A DNA stretch of 64,000 nt from Acinetobacter sp. ANC 3929 (GCF_000369405.1 NZ_KB850000.1:248001-312000); one strand, 5' to 3'. Counted from the first letter of the stretch, positions 1 through 10,193 are shown. A program made the numbers and translations. The notes: generated by a model from the sequence alone, not told the origin.

Positions 1-14
1 CTGTCAGGGACTGA

Positions 15-2087
15 TTAAAACTTTTTCTCAAGATTAAACTGCAATGAAGGAATACTTTCATTGGTTCTCGACTGATATAAGCTGCCATCTGTTTGGTTCG
101 TCAGGCGTTCTTTATAGTGAGTACTCAAAAGATTGTTAAGGTTAAGACTTGCAGCCCAGCCATGTGCAAACCGTTTGGTTGCACTCAGGTCTAAACTAAA
201 ACGCTGATTGGTAGTTCGGTCATAAGGTTGGCCATCGAGGGCACGGGTATACTCTGGGGTATAACTGATATTGGCACTAGTTGAAAGTTGCCATGGTTTA
301 AAACTATAAGATACGCCCGTACTGGCATTGTAAGGGGCAACATCACTTACTAAACGTTCATTATGCTGCCCATCTTCAATCTTGGCGTGAATCGTCGATA
401 CTTGTCCATTGAGCATAAATGAATGCCCGGCATCAGTTTGTTTTAAAGCATAGCGTCCTGAGAATTCAACACCATAGGTGGTCGCTTGATCTTGGTTTTG
501 TGGTCGCACCACATAGCGGGTACCTTCCAGTGCAATGACTTTTTCGATGTAATCTTTAATTTCACGATGATAGGCAGCCAGGCTGACCCCACCGCTAGCA
601 GAGTCATAGGCAAGGGTAGATTCAACCGCACGAATTTTTTCAGGTTTTAGATTTGGATTTCCACCACGATCTGGATTATTCAAACTTCCTGCATCACTGT
701 CTGTGGAAACGGTGACGTTGGGAATCAGACGATCTGTATTTGGGCTTTTAAACGCTTGACTTAAATTGGTCTGAATCGACCACTGTTCTGTAAGATCAAA
801 ACGGTAGGCTAAAACTGGACTGAAATGTTGATCTTGATAATCAACTAAGCCTGAGCGGTTAAGCCATTCCTGACGCGCCCCTAACGTCACAGTTTGACGG
901 TCAGTAAAGCGCCAGCTACCTTCGCCATATACAGCATAACGCTGCTCATCTAGGCTTTTGCTGACATTACTATCGAGTTCGTTACTGCGCGTATCAAAAC
1001 CGAATTTAATCTGACGGTCTTTATCTAATTTTCGTACACCATCATAGGCAAGACCATACTCATTTACAGTTTCATCGGTATAAATTGTATTTTGAGGTGA
1101 GCGCGTCAGTTGTGTTTCAGTTTGATGTTCGACTGACAAACGGATTTTATCACTCAGGTCTTTGTCTTTGCGCTCATAACGAGTGTTTAATCGAATACTG
1201 TCGTTCTTGTCATCCTGAGTTTGATTCGATGAATAGCCATCCATTTTGACATTACGATAGAACAATTCTGCAATCAGTTTTTGTTGATCGTCCAAATCGT
1301 ACTGCAAACGCGGTGAAAACATTTGCATGGTACGGTTGACAGTACGAAGTTGTTCACGTGTTCCGGTGGCTGTTTCTGTTTTGGTGATCGAAGTATTGTC
1401 CATCCACATCTGATTGGCTGAAACACTATATGACCATTGGTTTGCACGACCATCTGCTTGAATGTTAATCTGTTTACGTTCAGATTGTTGCTCCCCACTA
1501 TCACGTAAACCATAGCCGAGTTTCACTGAGCCACTTAAACCTGTGTTTAGAGGCTCTTTTAAAATAATATTAATTACGGCTGAAGAAGCAACCGAAGCTT
1601 GTGCAACGCTAGGCTGCTTGATCACTTCGATACGTTCAATCATTTCAGGGCTAATGGTGTCAATAATTGACATGCCACCACGTGGGCCACCCTGTACAGG
1701 TTCGCCATTCACCAAGAAGGTTGGTGCGCCACCACCACGAAAGCGCATACCTGATGCACCGCCACCACCGCGAGGGCCTTGGCCAAAACTTGGAATTTGG
1801 AATCCAGCCGAACGTCGCAATGCATCCATGACGGATTGATCACCATACTGCAGCATTTCTTCTTGGGTAATGATAGTTTTAGGTACAGCACTAATGTCAT
1901 CATCTTTTGCTTTTTGCGGTTCAGCTGAGGCCTTGAATGAAAGGGTGGGTAAAATTTGAGGACTTGACTCGGATACTGCAGGTGCAGAAGTCTCGGTTGG
2001 GGGCTCAGCAGCAAACATTGACGCACTTATACCGAGCAATGCTGAGCTAAGTACGCTCAGTTTTCCATAATAAACAGCATATTTCAT
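15..2087 (-). CDS. TonB-dependent outer-membrane receptor
   Basis: A 690-residue TonB-dependent receptor that would import a ligand such as an iron chelate across the outer membrane. I start it at the ATG at 2087, which gives a clean signal peptide (lysine/tyrosine start, hydrophobic core, cut near AAEPP) behind a GGGGCT-like ribosome site; an upstream in-frame start would spoil the signal. An N-terminal plug (about residues 60-180) is followed by a 22-strand-type barrel, and the protein ends in phenylalanine as outer-membrane barrels do. The plug is odd: it holds a glycine-rich stretch near residue 100 (GPRGGGGASGMRFRGGG) and replaces the usual LYG-containing motif by KQPSVAQASVASSAVINI. The ligand cannot be told from sequence. 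It is divergent from the next receptor, and I found no convincing Fur box on its side. Confidence 0.9.
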   Translation of the reverse strand: MKYAVYYGKLSVLSSALLGISASMFAAEPPTETSAPAVSESSPQILPTLSFKASAEPQKAKDDDISAVPKTIITQEEMLQYGDQSVMDALRRSAGFQIPSFGQGPRGGGGASGMRFRGGGAPTFLVNGEPVQGGPRGGMSIIDTISPEMIERIEVIKQPSVAQASVASSAVINIILKEPLNTGLSGSVKLGYGLRDSGEQQSERKQINIQADGRANQWSYSVSANQMWMDNTSITKTETATGTREQLRTVNRTMQMFSPRLQYDLDDQQKLIAELFYRNVKMDGYSSNQTQDDKNDSIRLNTRYERKDKDLSDKIRLSVEHQTETQLTRSPQNTIYTDETVNEYGLAYDGVRKLDKDRQIKFGFDTRSNELDSNVSKSLDEQRYAVYGEGSWRFTDRQTVTLGARQEWLNRSGLVDYQDQHFSPVLAYRFDLTEQWSIQTNLSQAFKSPNTDRLIPNVTVSTDSDAGSLNNPDRGGNPNLKPEKIRAVESTLAYDSASGGVSLAAYHREIKDYIEKVIALEGTRYVVRPQNQDQATTYGVEFSGRYALKQTDAGHSFMLNGQVSTIHAKIEDGQHNERLVSDVAPYNASTGVSYSFKPWQLSTSANISYTPEYTRALDGQPYDRTTNQRFSLDLSATKRFAHGWAASLNLNNLLSTHYKERLTNQTDGSLYQSRTNESIPSLQFNLEKKF

Positions 2088-2285
2088 TGTAGAGCCCCAA
2101 AAAATGATCAAATTATTTTCTGTGTAGCCTAATGTACAATTGTGTAGAAAAATGGAATTTAATGCCGATAACTCAAAGATTTTAAAAAATATTTTTATCG
2201 CTAAAAACTTTATAGGGAAAGTAGCTAAGAATTCTATATGAACAATAAAGCAGCTTTAAATTTTAAAAATAGTGTAAAAGTTGAT

Positions 2286-2304
2286 GAAAATGAGAATGAT
2301 TTTT
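2286..2304 (+). promoter_or_regulatory. Fur box upstream of the second receptor
   Basis: The 19-mer GAAAATGAGAATGATTTTT matches the classical Fur consensus at 14 of 19 positions, including both inner AAT/ATT blocks. It lies about 70 bp before the receptor start at 2375, where a promoter is expected. Iron repression of that receptor is an inference from this site and the protein family. Confidence 0.65.
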
Positions 2305-2374
2305 ATTAAAATTGTGATGTTTTTTTATTTTTAATATTTTTTTAATTTTTGTCTGAGTTTTTTTGAGAAATTTT

Positions 2375-4564
2375 ATGAGTTTTGTACCTTTGAATATGGA
2401 TTACAAGCCTATTTTTAAATTTAGCTTGTTAACCATGATGCTTCTACAAGCACAGTATGTATTTGCCAATGAAACAACTGCACCGACAGCAGTGATGCCA
2501 ACCATCAAGATCGAAGCTATGGGCGAGCTTGATCCGATCAAAAGTTATATCGATTATGATCAGGCAAGTGTTACCCGTAATGGCCTTAAGAAAAAAGATA
2601 TCCCACAGACGATCGATACCATTGATGTGCAGAAATATAAAATTTATGGCGCAAATGATTTAAGTGTGATGCTACAGGGCACACCTGGTGTCTCAACGAG
2701 TTATGACATGCGTGGAGATGGTATTAGTCTACGTGGATTTAATGCTGATACAGGTGATATTTACCGTGATGGTATTCGTGAAAGTGGTCAAGTTCGTCGA
2801 AGTACTGCAAATATTGAACGTATTGAAATCTTAAAAGGTCCTGCATCAGTTCTATATGGTCGTAGTTCGGGTGGTGGCGTAATCAATATGGTGAGTAAAT
2901 TTGCCAATTTTGATTCAAAAAGTTCAGTGGGTATCTACGGTGGCTCTTATGATAACTACGGAACAACAGTAGATTTAAATCAAGTGCTTACAGATAATGT
3001 TGCCGTGCGTTTAACTGGTGAATATGGAGAATCTGATAGTTTCCGTTCAGGTATTGAAAATAAAATAGAGATGCTTTCGCCGAGTTTTACCTATAAAAAT
3101 GATGATGGTTTGACGTGGACGTTGCAGTATACCTATGACAAATTGCACCGTGTACCTGATCGTGGTCCATCATTTACTTCACTTCCCAAAGGAATATCAA
3201 TTAAAACTGGATTTGCTCAACAGGGTGATTATGTTAATGATGTTCTGCAAGTTGCACGTTCTGACTTGAACTATGAGTTTGCACCAAATTGGAATTTCCA
3301 TTGGGCTGTGAGTTATCGTCAGACTGAACAAAATTTTGATCATTTTTATTTAGGTGGTCTTTGCGCTACAGAAGATACCAAGATTTCAAACGCTGGTACG
3401 TGTAAAGGGCATGTCGGTGATATTTCACAAATTTATTACTGGCAAAAAACTGATAATAAAACAACAAGTAATACCTTTGATATTCGTGGTGAATTCGATA
3501 CTGGGCGCATAAAACACAATCTTTTGATAGGTGCAGATTGGACTTATGAGCAACGTGAACCTTTATTAGCGAACAAAAATAAAGATGGTTCTCCTATCTA
3601 TGGTTATGTAAACCCTTTAACTGGTGAACGAACTAGCTCGAGAGGAACGGGGGATTTATTAATTAATACACATAACTATAACCAAGGTGAAGGTTATGGT
3701 TTATTTATCCAAGATCTCATCAGTTTTAATGATTATTTTAAAGTCATGCTAGGTGGTCGTTATGATTACTATGATACAACAACAACAAATCGACTTAAGG
3801 CAGCAGATGATATAAATCACAAACGTAGTATCGATGGTGAAAGCTTTAGCCCAAATATTGGCTTGGTGTGGCAACCAACAGAGCATCAGAGCATTTATGC
3901 ATCATATAGTAAGAGTTTTGCACCCTTTGGTGGACGTGTTGGGTTAAGCGTTGTTTCTGCTGATACTAAATTAAATACTTTTGATGCAGAACCTCAATAC
4001 AATGAGCAGTATGAAGTGGGGATCAAAAGTGATTGGTTGAATGATCGTTTAAATACACAGCTTTCTGTTTATGATATCCGTAAAAATAATATTCGCTATT
4101 TACCTGATGCTGAAAAGCCTGATGATTGGGCTGTTGCAGGTCAACATGAATCGAAAGGGGTAGAATTTAGTTTCATTGGTCGTGTGTTAGACAATCTCTT
4201 TATCCGTGGTGGTTATGGGTATACAGATGCCAAAGTGAAAAAAGATGTTAGAACACCTTCAAACGTTGGTAATCAATTAGCACTTAATTCAAAAAATACT
4301 GGTAATCTATTTGTTCGTTATCTACCAACAGAACAATTGTATGGTGAAGTTGGTGTGACTCACGTGGGTTCATACTATACAAATGTGAACAACCAAATTG
4401 CTGTTGATGGTTTTAACCGTGTTGATGCTGCAATTGGTTACAGTGCTAATCCTTGGAACGTTACATTAGCCGTTAATAATTTAACCAATAAAGAATACTG
4501 GCGTTCAGAGTCCATGCCAGGCACACCACGCAACTTCTTGGTGCGTTTGAACTACCAGTTCTAA
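2375..4564 (+). CDS. TonB-dependent siderophore receptor
   Basis: A 729-residue siderophore receptor of the FhuE/Fiu-like class, importing ferric siderophore across the outer membrane with TonB energy. The start chosen is the ATG at 2375, seven bases after a TGAG ribosome site; an in-frame TTG four codons upstream has none. A signal peptide ends near FANETT. The plug carries RIEILKGPASVLYGRSS followed by GGGVINMVSK, the hallmark of this family, and the barrel ends in NYQF with terminal phenylalanine. A pair of cysteines near residues 330-345 (GLCATED and GTCKGH) probably forms an external-loop disulfide. It stands behind a Fur box and has its own terminator, so it looks like a single iron-regulated gene. 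The siderophore is unknown. Confidence 0.93.
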   Translation: MSFVPLNMDYKPIFKFSLLTMMLLQAQYVFANETTAPTAVMPTIKIEAMGELDPIKSYIDYDQASVTRNGLKKKDIPQTIDTIDVQKYKIYGANDLSVMLQGTPGVSTSYDMRGDGISLRGFNADTGDIYRDGIRESGQVRRSTANIERIEILKGPASVLYGRSSGGGVINMVSKFANFDSKSSVGIYGGSYDNYGTTVDLNQVLTDNVAVRLTGEYGESDSFRSGIENKIEMLSPSFTYKNDDGLTWTLQYTYDKLHRVPDRGPSFTSLPKGISIKTGFAQQGDYVNDVLQVARSDLNYEFAPNWNFHWAVSYRQTEQNFDHFYLGGLCATEDTKISNAGTCKGHVGDISQIYYWQKTDNKTTSNTFDIRGEFDTGRIKHNLLIGADWTYEQREPLLANKNKDGSPIYGYVNPLTGERTSSRGTGDLLINTHNYNQGEGYGLFIQDLISFNDYFKVMLGGRYDYYDTTTTNRLKAADDINHKRSIDGESFSPNIGLVWQPTEHQSIYASYSKSFAPFGGRVGLSVVSADTKLNTFDAEPQYNEQYEVGIKSDWLNDRLNTQLSVYDIRKNNIRYLPDAEKPDDWAVAGQHESKGVEFSFIGRVLDNLFIRGGYGYTDAKVKKDVRTPSNVGNQLALNSKNTGNLFVRYLPTEQLYGEVGVTHVGSYYTNVNNQIAVDGFNRVDAAIGYSANPWNVTLAVNNLTNKEYWRSESMPGTPRNFLVRLNYQF

Positions 4565-4587
4565 TCTAAATATTTGATTGTGACTTT

Positions 4588-4618
4588 AAGCACTTTTTCT
4601 TAGGGAAAAGTGCTTTTT
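4588..4618 (+). terminator. Intrinsic terminator of the siderophore receptor
   Basis: Arms AAGCACTTTT and AAAAGTGCTT pair perfectly around an eight-base loop and run into a T tract, 24 bases after the receptor stop codon. Confidence 0.85.
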
Positions 4619-4882
4619 ATTTTTTAGATGCTGAAAATGAAGGATTTTTTTCGATTATAAATATTTGTTTTTTATCTATCTTATTGAATTATATAAAATG
4701 TCATTGCAAAAAAAACTGGAATATTCTAATATTTGATTGAGTGAAAATTAAGCAAAAAACTTATTAGAATAACTATATAATTGTGATGTAGTTATCATTT
4801 GTGATTTTAATATGCGTTTTTGTTCTCCTTTTCAGTCTTTTTTGTTAGCATTAAAGAAAACTTTATAATAGAGATAATAATA
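4619..4882 (+). other. AT-rich intergenic stretch with a probable promoter
   Basis: This gap before the small membrane protein holds a TATAAT hexamer at 4776-4781 that could be the -10 element of the downstream gene; no good -35 hexamer lies 17 bases before it. A GATAATAATAATGA sequence at 4873-4886, overlapping the start codon, resembles half a Fur box, but in such AT-rich DNA this may be chance. Nothing else is visible. Confidence 0.35.
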
Positions 4883-5068
4883 ATGAAGATTAAAATTGCG
4901 ATCGTCTTGGCTTTCTCTATATTTATTTTGGGTTATGTAGCTTATGTTGATGCCCAAGCAAAGAAACGTCAAGAGTTGATGAAGATTGTTCAAGATGCTG
5001 AAAATAGTCTGAACACGATACAACACAATCCGCATACGCATTTATCCTCCTATCAGCGCAGTAACTAG
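4883..5068 (+). CDS. Small membrane-anchored protein, function unknown
   Basis: A 61-residue protein starting MKIKIAIVLAF at the ATG at 4883, nine bases after GAG. A longer reading from a TTG at 4820 lacks a ribosome site and adds an unlikely hydrophobic leader. It has one N-terminal membrane segment (about residues 3-19, possibly an uncleaved or cleavable signal: the region ends YVDAQA) followed by a short charged, helical tail. I recognise no family. It stands alone between two terminator-like hairpins. Confidence 0.6.
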   Translation: MKIKIAIVLAFSIFILGYVAYVDAQAKKRQELMKIVQDAENSLNTIQHNPHTHLSSYQRSN

Positions 5069-5191
5069 TTTCTAGGGCTGTAATGCAGGCGTTATTGCTT
5101 CAATCATCCGAGATTGAGCATCAAATGCGCTTTTTTTGTGTTGTGGTACTCAAGTTTTGAATAGAATCTGTTAAAATATTTACCATTAAAT

Positions 5192-5221
5192 AAAAAGCTG
5201 CATGTTGATATGCGGCTTTTT
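5192..5221. terminator. Symmetrical hairpin, probable terminator of the small protein
   Basis: AAAAAGC and GCTTTTT flank an inner GCAT/ATGC stem joined by one wobble pair around a six-base loop. The A and T runs make it work in either direction. It lies 124 bp after the small membrane protein and 174 bp before the permease. Confidence 0.65.
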
Positions 5222-5245
5222 ACGTTTTGATATCGGAATCGAATT

Positions 5246-5308
5246 TATACATATCCTCTGTATAGCAAGGACAAATCTGGCATATAGATTGCTTTTAGCC
5301 TTGTATAC
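5246..5308 (+). promoter_or_regulatory. Structured leader with alternative pairings before the purine permease
   Basis: GTATA (5260-5264) and CAAGG (5266-5270) pair with CCTTG and TATAC (5299-5308), giving a ten-pair stem with one bulged G, and an inner AATCT/AGATT stem lies inside it. The same GTATA can instead pair with TATAC at 5246-5250. Mutually exclusive pairing of this kind is typical of riboswitches and attenuators, but I do not recognise a known purine or xanthine aptamer, and AT-rich DNA gives such pairings by chance. Confidence 0.3.
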
Positions 5309-5394
5309 CTTTTTGTGTACATTCAAAAAAGATTGCAAACACAAACGTATAGATTTCACATTCTACGATCTTAGATTTCAACAGGTGCTATGTT

Positions 5395-6714
5395 ATGACA
5401 ACGCCTAATGCTTCGGCTGGTTTGTTAGAACGCTTATTTAAGCTGAGCGAGAACAAAACCAACTTTAGAACAGAAGTTCTAGCAGGTGTAACCACATTTT
5501 TAACGATGTGTTACATCATCATTGTAAACCCACTCATTCTCTCTGAAACTGGCATGGATCATGGTGCTGTTTTTGTTGCAACCTGTTTGGCTGCGGCAAT
5601 TGGGTGTTTGGTCATGGGGATTATTGCGAACTATCCAATCGCACTTGCACCTGGTATGGGCTTAAATGCTTATTTCACCTATTCTGTCTGTTTGGGTATG
5701 GGCGTACCTTGGCAAACTGCACTCGCTGCAGTCTTTGTGTCAGGTTTGGTTTTCCTTGCAATTAGCTTCTTTAAAATTCGTGAAGCGATTGTCAATGCGA
5801 TTCCAATGTCACTTAAATTTGCGATTGGCGGTGGTATTGGTTTATTCCTCGCATTAATTGCACTTAAAAATGCAGGCATTATTGTTGATAATCCAGCGAC
5901 CTTGGTTGGTTTAGGGGATATCAAGCAACCAACGGTATTGTTGGCACTATTCGGCTTTTTAATGATTGTGGTTTTGCACCAATTTAAAGTTCGTGGTGCA
6001 ATTATTCTCAGTATTCTTGTAGTGACTGCTATTGCAACTGCAATGGGCTTGAATGAATTTAAAGGCGTTGTTGGTCAAGTGCCTTCTTTAGCACCGACCT
6101 TTATGCAAATGGACTTTGAAGGTTTATTTACAGCCAGTATGGTTGGGGTCATTTTTGTCTTCTTTATTGTTGATCTATTTGATAGTACAGGGACATTGGT
6201 TGGTGTATCGCATCGTGCAGGCCTTTTGCAGGATGGTAAATTACCCCGTTTGAAGAAAGCATTATTTGCGGATTCAACGGCAATCGTTGCAGGTGCAGCA
6301 TTAGGTACATCTTCAACCACGCCTTATATTGAATCAGCTTCAGGTGTTGCTGCTGGTGGTCGTACTGGTTTAACAGCAGTTGTGGTTGCTTTCTTGTTTA
6401 TTGGCTGCTTGTTCTTAGCACCATTAGCTCAATCTGTTCCAGGTTTTGCTACAGCACCCGCATTGTTATTCATTGGGGTGTTGATGATTCAGGGGATCAC
6501 CCATATTGATTGGGATGATATTACTGAAGCTGTTCCTGCATTTTTAACCATTGTGTTTATGCCATTTACCTACTCAATTGCAGATGGTATTGCGATGGGC
6601 TTTATCAGCTATGCATTAGTTAAATTACTGACAGGCAAAGCAAAGACAGTTCCTTATATGGTCTGGATTATTGCAGCCCTGTGGGTATTTAAGTTTGTTG
6701 CATTTGGTGGTTAA
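5395..6714 (+). CDS. NCS2 family purine permease (guanine/hypoxanthine type)
   Basis: A 439-residue inner-membrane transporter of the AzgA-like branch of NCS2, importing purine bases (hypoxanthine, guanine or adenine) probably with protons. Features seen are the N-terminal EVLAGVTTFLTMCYIIIVNP, the GMGLNAYF motif in the third segment, the DLFDSTGTLVGV block, and about 12 to 14 hydrophobic segments, all typical of the family at normal length. The start ATG follows AGGTG by seven bases. The next gene is an adenine-deaminase-type enzyme, so the pair fits uptake and conversion of adenine to hypoxanthine. A long, possibly structured leader precedes it. Exact substrate preference is not visible. 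Confidence 0.92.
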   Translation: MTTPNASAGLLERLFKLSENKTNFRTEVLAGVTTFLTMCYIIIVNPLILSETGMDHGAVFVATCLAAAIGCLVMGIIANYPIALAPGMGLNAYFTYSVCLGMGVPWQTALAAVFVSGLVFLAISFFKIREAIVNAIPMSLKFAIGGGIGLFLALIALKNAGIIVDNPATLVGLGDIKQPTVLLALFGFLMIVVLHQFKVRGAIILSILVVTAIATAMGLNEFKGVVGQVPSLAPTFMQMDFEGLFTASMVGVIFVFFIVDLFDSTGTLVGVSHRAGLLQDGKLPRLKKALFADSTAIVAGAALGTSSTTPYIESASGVAAGGRTGLTAVVVAFLFIGCLFLAPLAQSVPGFATAPALLFIGVLMIQGITHIDWDDITEAVPAFLTIVFMPFTYSIADGIAMGFISYALVKLLTGKAKTVPYMVWIIAALWVFKFVAFGG

Positions 6715-6782
6715 GCTAATTCTTTTATCATTTTCTTCTTGAGCTGTATGTGTTTACAGCTCATTGTGAAGAGAGCCTAAAA

Positions 6783-7828
<1,046 letters not shown>

Positions 7829-7831
7829 ATT

Positions 7832-7860
7832 AAAAAAAACCGCATAAAGCGGTTTTTTTT
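7832..7860. terminator. Bidirectional terminator between deaminase and cytochrome b561
   Basis: An A-run plus ACCGC, loop ATAAA, then GCGGT plus eight T. It sits between convergent genes and serves both strands. Confidence 0.93.
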
Positions 7861-7872
7861 ATGCCTTAAGGT

Positions 7873-8427
7873 TTATTTTGGCTGACGCAACATGCTCAGT
7901 AAGACATTATCTTTATCAATCAGATGGTGTTTGATTGCAGCCAAAGCATGTCCAGCTACCAATAGACCAGCAAACCAAGAAAGATAAATGTGTAAGGGTT
8001 TAACAATTGCCAGTAATTCAGGATTGTCTTGGACCAAGCGTGGAATTTCGAATAAGTATAAAACTGGAGCAGGATGTCCAGCACTCCAACTGAATAAACA
8101 GCCTGTAATTGGCAGTGCGAGCAGCATTAAATAAAGGAATAAATGTCCAACATGTGCCAACATTTTCATTGTTGGTGACATCGTATTGGGTAATTCCGGT
8201 GCAGGGTGGGTGTAGCGCCAAAAAATGCGGATCACGACTAAGAAAATAATGGTGGTGGCTATATTTTTATGTAGGGTAATGACGGTTCCTTTGAAGCTTC
8301 CATCAGTTTCGTAACTGAGGAAATTACCGCTATAAAAGCCGATAAGCCAAGCAATGATAAAAATAGCAGCCATGAGCCAATGTAAAACTTGCGCAGTGCG
8401 TGTGTAATATTGTGCTGAGGTTGGCAT
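7873..8427 (-). CDS. Cytochrome b561 family protein
   Basis: A 184-residue di-haem membrane cytochrome of the bacterial b561 family (COG3038), expected to move electrons from the quinol pool, possibly to superoxide or periplasmic acceptors. Four hydrophobic segments are seen with histidines at family positions: LHWLMA in helix 1, TLHKNIA before helix 2, KPLHIYLSW in helix 3 and VAGHALAAIKHH in helix 4. The ATG at 8427 follows AGGAT by seven bases. Length is normal. It is a single gene, convergent with the deaminase and divergent from the lipoprotein gene. Confidence 0.9.
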   Translation of the reverse strand: MPTSAQYYTRTAQVLHWLMAAIFIIAWLIGFYSGNFLSYETDGSFKGTVITLHKNIATTIIFLVVIRIFWRYTHPAPELPNTMSPTMKMLAHVGHLFLYLMLLALPITGCLFSWSAGHPAPVLYLFEIPRLVQDNPELLAIVKPLHIYLSWFAGLLVAGHALAAIKHHLIDKDNVLLSMLRQPK

Positions 8428-8646
8428 CGCAACATCCTAGCTGTGATATGAGTTATTTGAGTTTAAATAGCACTTTTTCCTGCTCATACAGTGTAAATGT
8501 AACAGAGCGTTTTACTGATAGAACGTTCACCGCTCTATAAATCATTTATTATTGTTTAATTATGTAAAGATAAGGCTGAGTCATATCTTAAAAGGCGTCA
8601 TTTAGGCACAATACGCCTGCCAAAATTTAGATACAGGATAGAAGTT

Positions 8647-9030
8647 ATGAAAAAGTTGGTATTTGTTGTTGCCCCTGTTGTTTTAGCTTTAACCGGTTGT
8701 GTTACCCCAGATGGAAATAACTCGATGGGTACGACTTCACAGCAGTTAGGCATGGCAGCATTAAAAGTTGCTGTAAATGCAAAATGTATTAATGAAATTA
8801 ATACGCTGCCAGCATGGAAAACAGCGACACGTGTAATGACAGCTGAACAGCGTGAAAATATCCAAACTGAAGTTTGTGGTTGTGTCAGTGAAAAAGCGCC
8901 AAACAGCGTTACAGCAGTTGAATTAGCAACAGCTGCCATTGATCCAACAGCACGTGCGACGATTGTAACTCAAGTGGTTTCTCAAACTGTAAATGCATGT
9001 GTAGCTGAAACGTTCAAGAAAGTGGGTTAA
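8647..9030 (+). CDS. Small cysteine-containing lipoprotein, function unknown
   Basis: A 127-residue protein with a lipoprotein signal: lysines, hydrophobic core and lipobox LTGC with Cys18 as the lipidated residue. The mature part has four further cysteines (in KCINE, EVCGCVS and NACVAE), which could form two disulfides in the periplasm, and is otherwise helical and alanine-rich. I do not recognise a named family. It is followed 38 bp later by rnhB on the same strand without a terminator between, so the two may be cotranscribed. Confidence 0.75.
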   Translation: MKKLVFVVAPVVLALTGCVTPDGNNSMGTTSQQLGMAALKVAVNAKCINEINTLPAWKTATRVMTAEQRENIQTEVCGCVSEKAPNSVTAVELATAAIDPTARATIVTQVVSQTVNACVAETFKKVG

Positions 9031-9068
9031 TAAGGTAGGGCTAAGTCATCAGCCTTTAGAGATTTTAT

Positions 9069-9635
9069 ATGAGAGTTGCTGGTGTAGATGAGGCAGGGCG
9101 AGGACCTTTAGTAGGTTCCGTTGTTGCCGCTGCAGTTATTTTAGATCCAAATAATCCGATTGAGGGTTTAAATGATTCTAAAAAATTGACTGAAAAAAAA
9201 CGGGAAAAACTGTTTTTAGAGATTCAGGAAAAAGCTTTGGCTTGGTCGATTGCCGAAGCAACACATGCTGAAATCGATGAGTTTAATATTTTACAAGCGA
9301 CTTTCCTTGCGATGCGCCGTGCAGTTGAGGCATTGAACACTCAGCCTGCCAAAGTGATTGTGGATGGTAATCAGATTCCAAAGGGGATCACCATTCCTTG
9401 TGAAGCAATTGTTGGTGGTGATGCCAGCCATGCAGAGATTAGTGCTGCCAGTATTTTGGCGAAAGTCACACGTGATCGACAGATGTATGAGTTGGACCAG
9501 CAATACCCAGACTATGGTTTTGCCAAACATAAGGGATATCCAACTAAAGCACATTTTGAGGCGATTTCGGCCCATGGTGTGATTGACCAACACCGTCGTA
9601 GCTATGGACCTGTAAAGAAGGCTTTAGGCCTATAA
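9069..9635 (+). CDS. rnhB: Ribonuclease HII
   Basis: A 188-residue enzyme that removes RNA from RNA-DNA hybrids and cuts at single misincorporated ribonucleotides. The catalytic motif VDEAGRG is at the N terminus (Asp7, Glu8), with the further acidic sites in VIVDGN and [18 protein letters not shown], and the tyrosine-containing [13 protein letters not shown] block behind them. Length is normal for the family. The ribosome site before the ATG is weak (TAGAGA). It lies after the lipoprotein gene and ends at a perfect terminator shared with the convergent csrA. Confidence 0.95.
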   Translation: MRVAGVDEAGRGPLVGSVVAAAVILDPNNPIEGLNDSKKLTEKKREKLFLEIQEKALAWSIAEATHAEIDEFNILQATFLAMRRAVEALNTQPAKVIVDGNQIPKGITIPCEAIVGGDASHAEISAASILAKVTRDRQMYELDQQYPDYGFAKHKGYPTKAHFEAISAHGVIDQHRRSYGPVKKALGL

Positions 9636-9640
9636 AAACA

Positions 9641-9674
9641 ATTAAAGCGACTAAGAATAGTCGCTTTAATTTTT
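9641..9674. terminator. Bidirectional terminator between rnhB and csrA
   Basis: A perfect 13-bp stem (ATTAAAGCGACTA with its complement) around AGAA, with T runs on both strands. Confidence 0.93.
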
Positions 9675-9691
9675 GGAGAAGAACACTGGTA

Positions 9692-9955
9692 TTAACGATT
9701 GAAGTTATTATTTCGAGGAAAATCGTTATTATCTTCTTCAAAAGAATGTTGAAAATCTTGATCAAGATGTTGCAGATGCTCATGCATGGCACGTTCATGT
9801 TGGATACGTTGGTAAATTTCCTCACGATGCACAGAAACTTCTTTTGGAGCATTTACACCAATACGCACCTGATTGCCTTTTACGCCAAGCACAGTAACAC
9901 TGACTTGATCCCCAATCATTAATGTTTCTCCGACACGACGGGTCAGAATCAGCAT
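9692..9955 (-). CDS. csrA: Carbon storage regulator CsrA
   Basis: An RNA-binding post-transcriptional regulator that dimerises and binds GGA-containing hairpins near ribosome sites. The first 60 residues are canonical ([16 protein letters not shown], then [19 protein letters not shown]), with Arg44-equivalent RNA contact present. The 87-residue length exceeds the usual 61 to 65: the extra C-terminal tail ([19 protein letters not shown] and more) is polar, acidic and asparagine-rich, as in other Acinetobacter proteins. GGAG stands seven bases before the ATG. It follows lysC and alaS on the same strand, the order conserved in many gamma-proteobacteria. Confidence 0.96.
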   Translation of the reverse strand: MLILTRRVGETLMIGDQVSVTVLGVKGNQVRIGVNAPKEVSVHREEIYQRIQHERAMHEHLQHLDQDFQHSFEEDNNDFPRNNNFNR

Positions 9956-10110
9956 GTTTATCTCCTTGCTAAACGCTTAAACTTGCGACAGGGAATTCAT
10001 TGTTCGAAAGCACAGCTTAATATACAGAAAATTCTAACAGAAATATGTAAAAAACATTTTTTTTCGTAAGTTCTGTGAGAATCATCTTTACAACCTCAAG
10101 GCCTAATATA

Positions 10111-10153
10111 ACAGAGCCACTATAAAAAAAACTATAGTGGCTCTGTTTTTTTT
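10111..10153. terminator. Perfect 14-bp hairpin downstream of lysC
   Basis: ACAGAGCCACTATA pairs perfectly with its complement around an eight-base A-rich loop, about 40 bp after the lysC stop. It must be the end of the lysC transcript by position, yet the seven-base T tract follows the stem on the plus strand; on the minus strand the U-rich part is in the loop and the bases after the stem are TATATTAGG. Confidence 0.7.
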
Positions 10154-10193
10154 CTTATTTACTTGCGAGTAAATATGTTTAAGCAGCTATTAA

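Noticed and set aside
2097..2115. Fur-like sequence before the first TonB receptor
   Set aside because: Only about 10 of 19 positions match, no better than expected in AT-rich DNA.
4873..4886. Half Fur box overlapping the start of the small membrane protein
   Set aside because: GATAATAATAATGA matches only one half, and the simple TAA repeats make chance likely.
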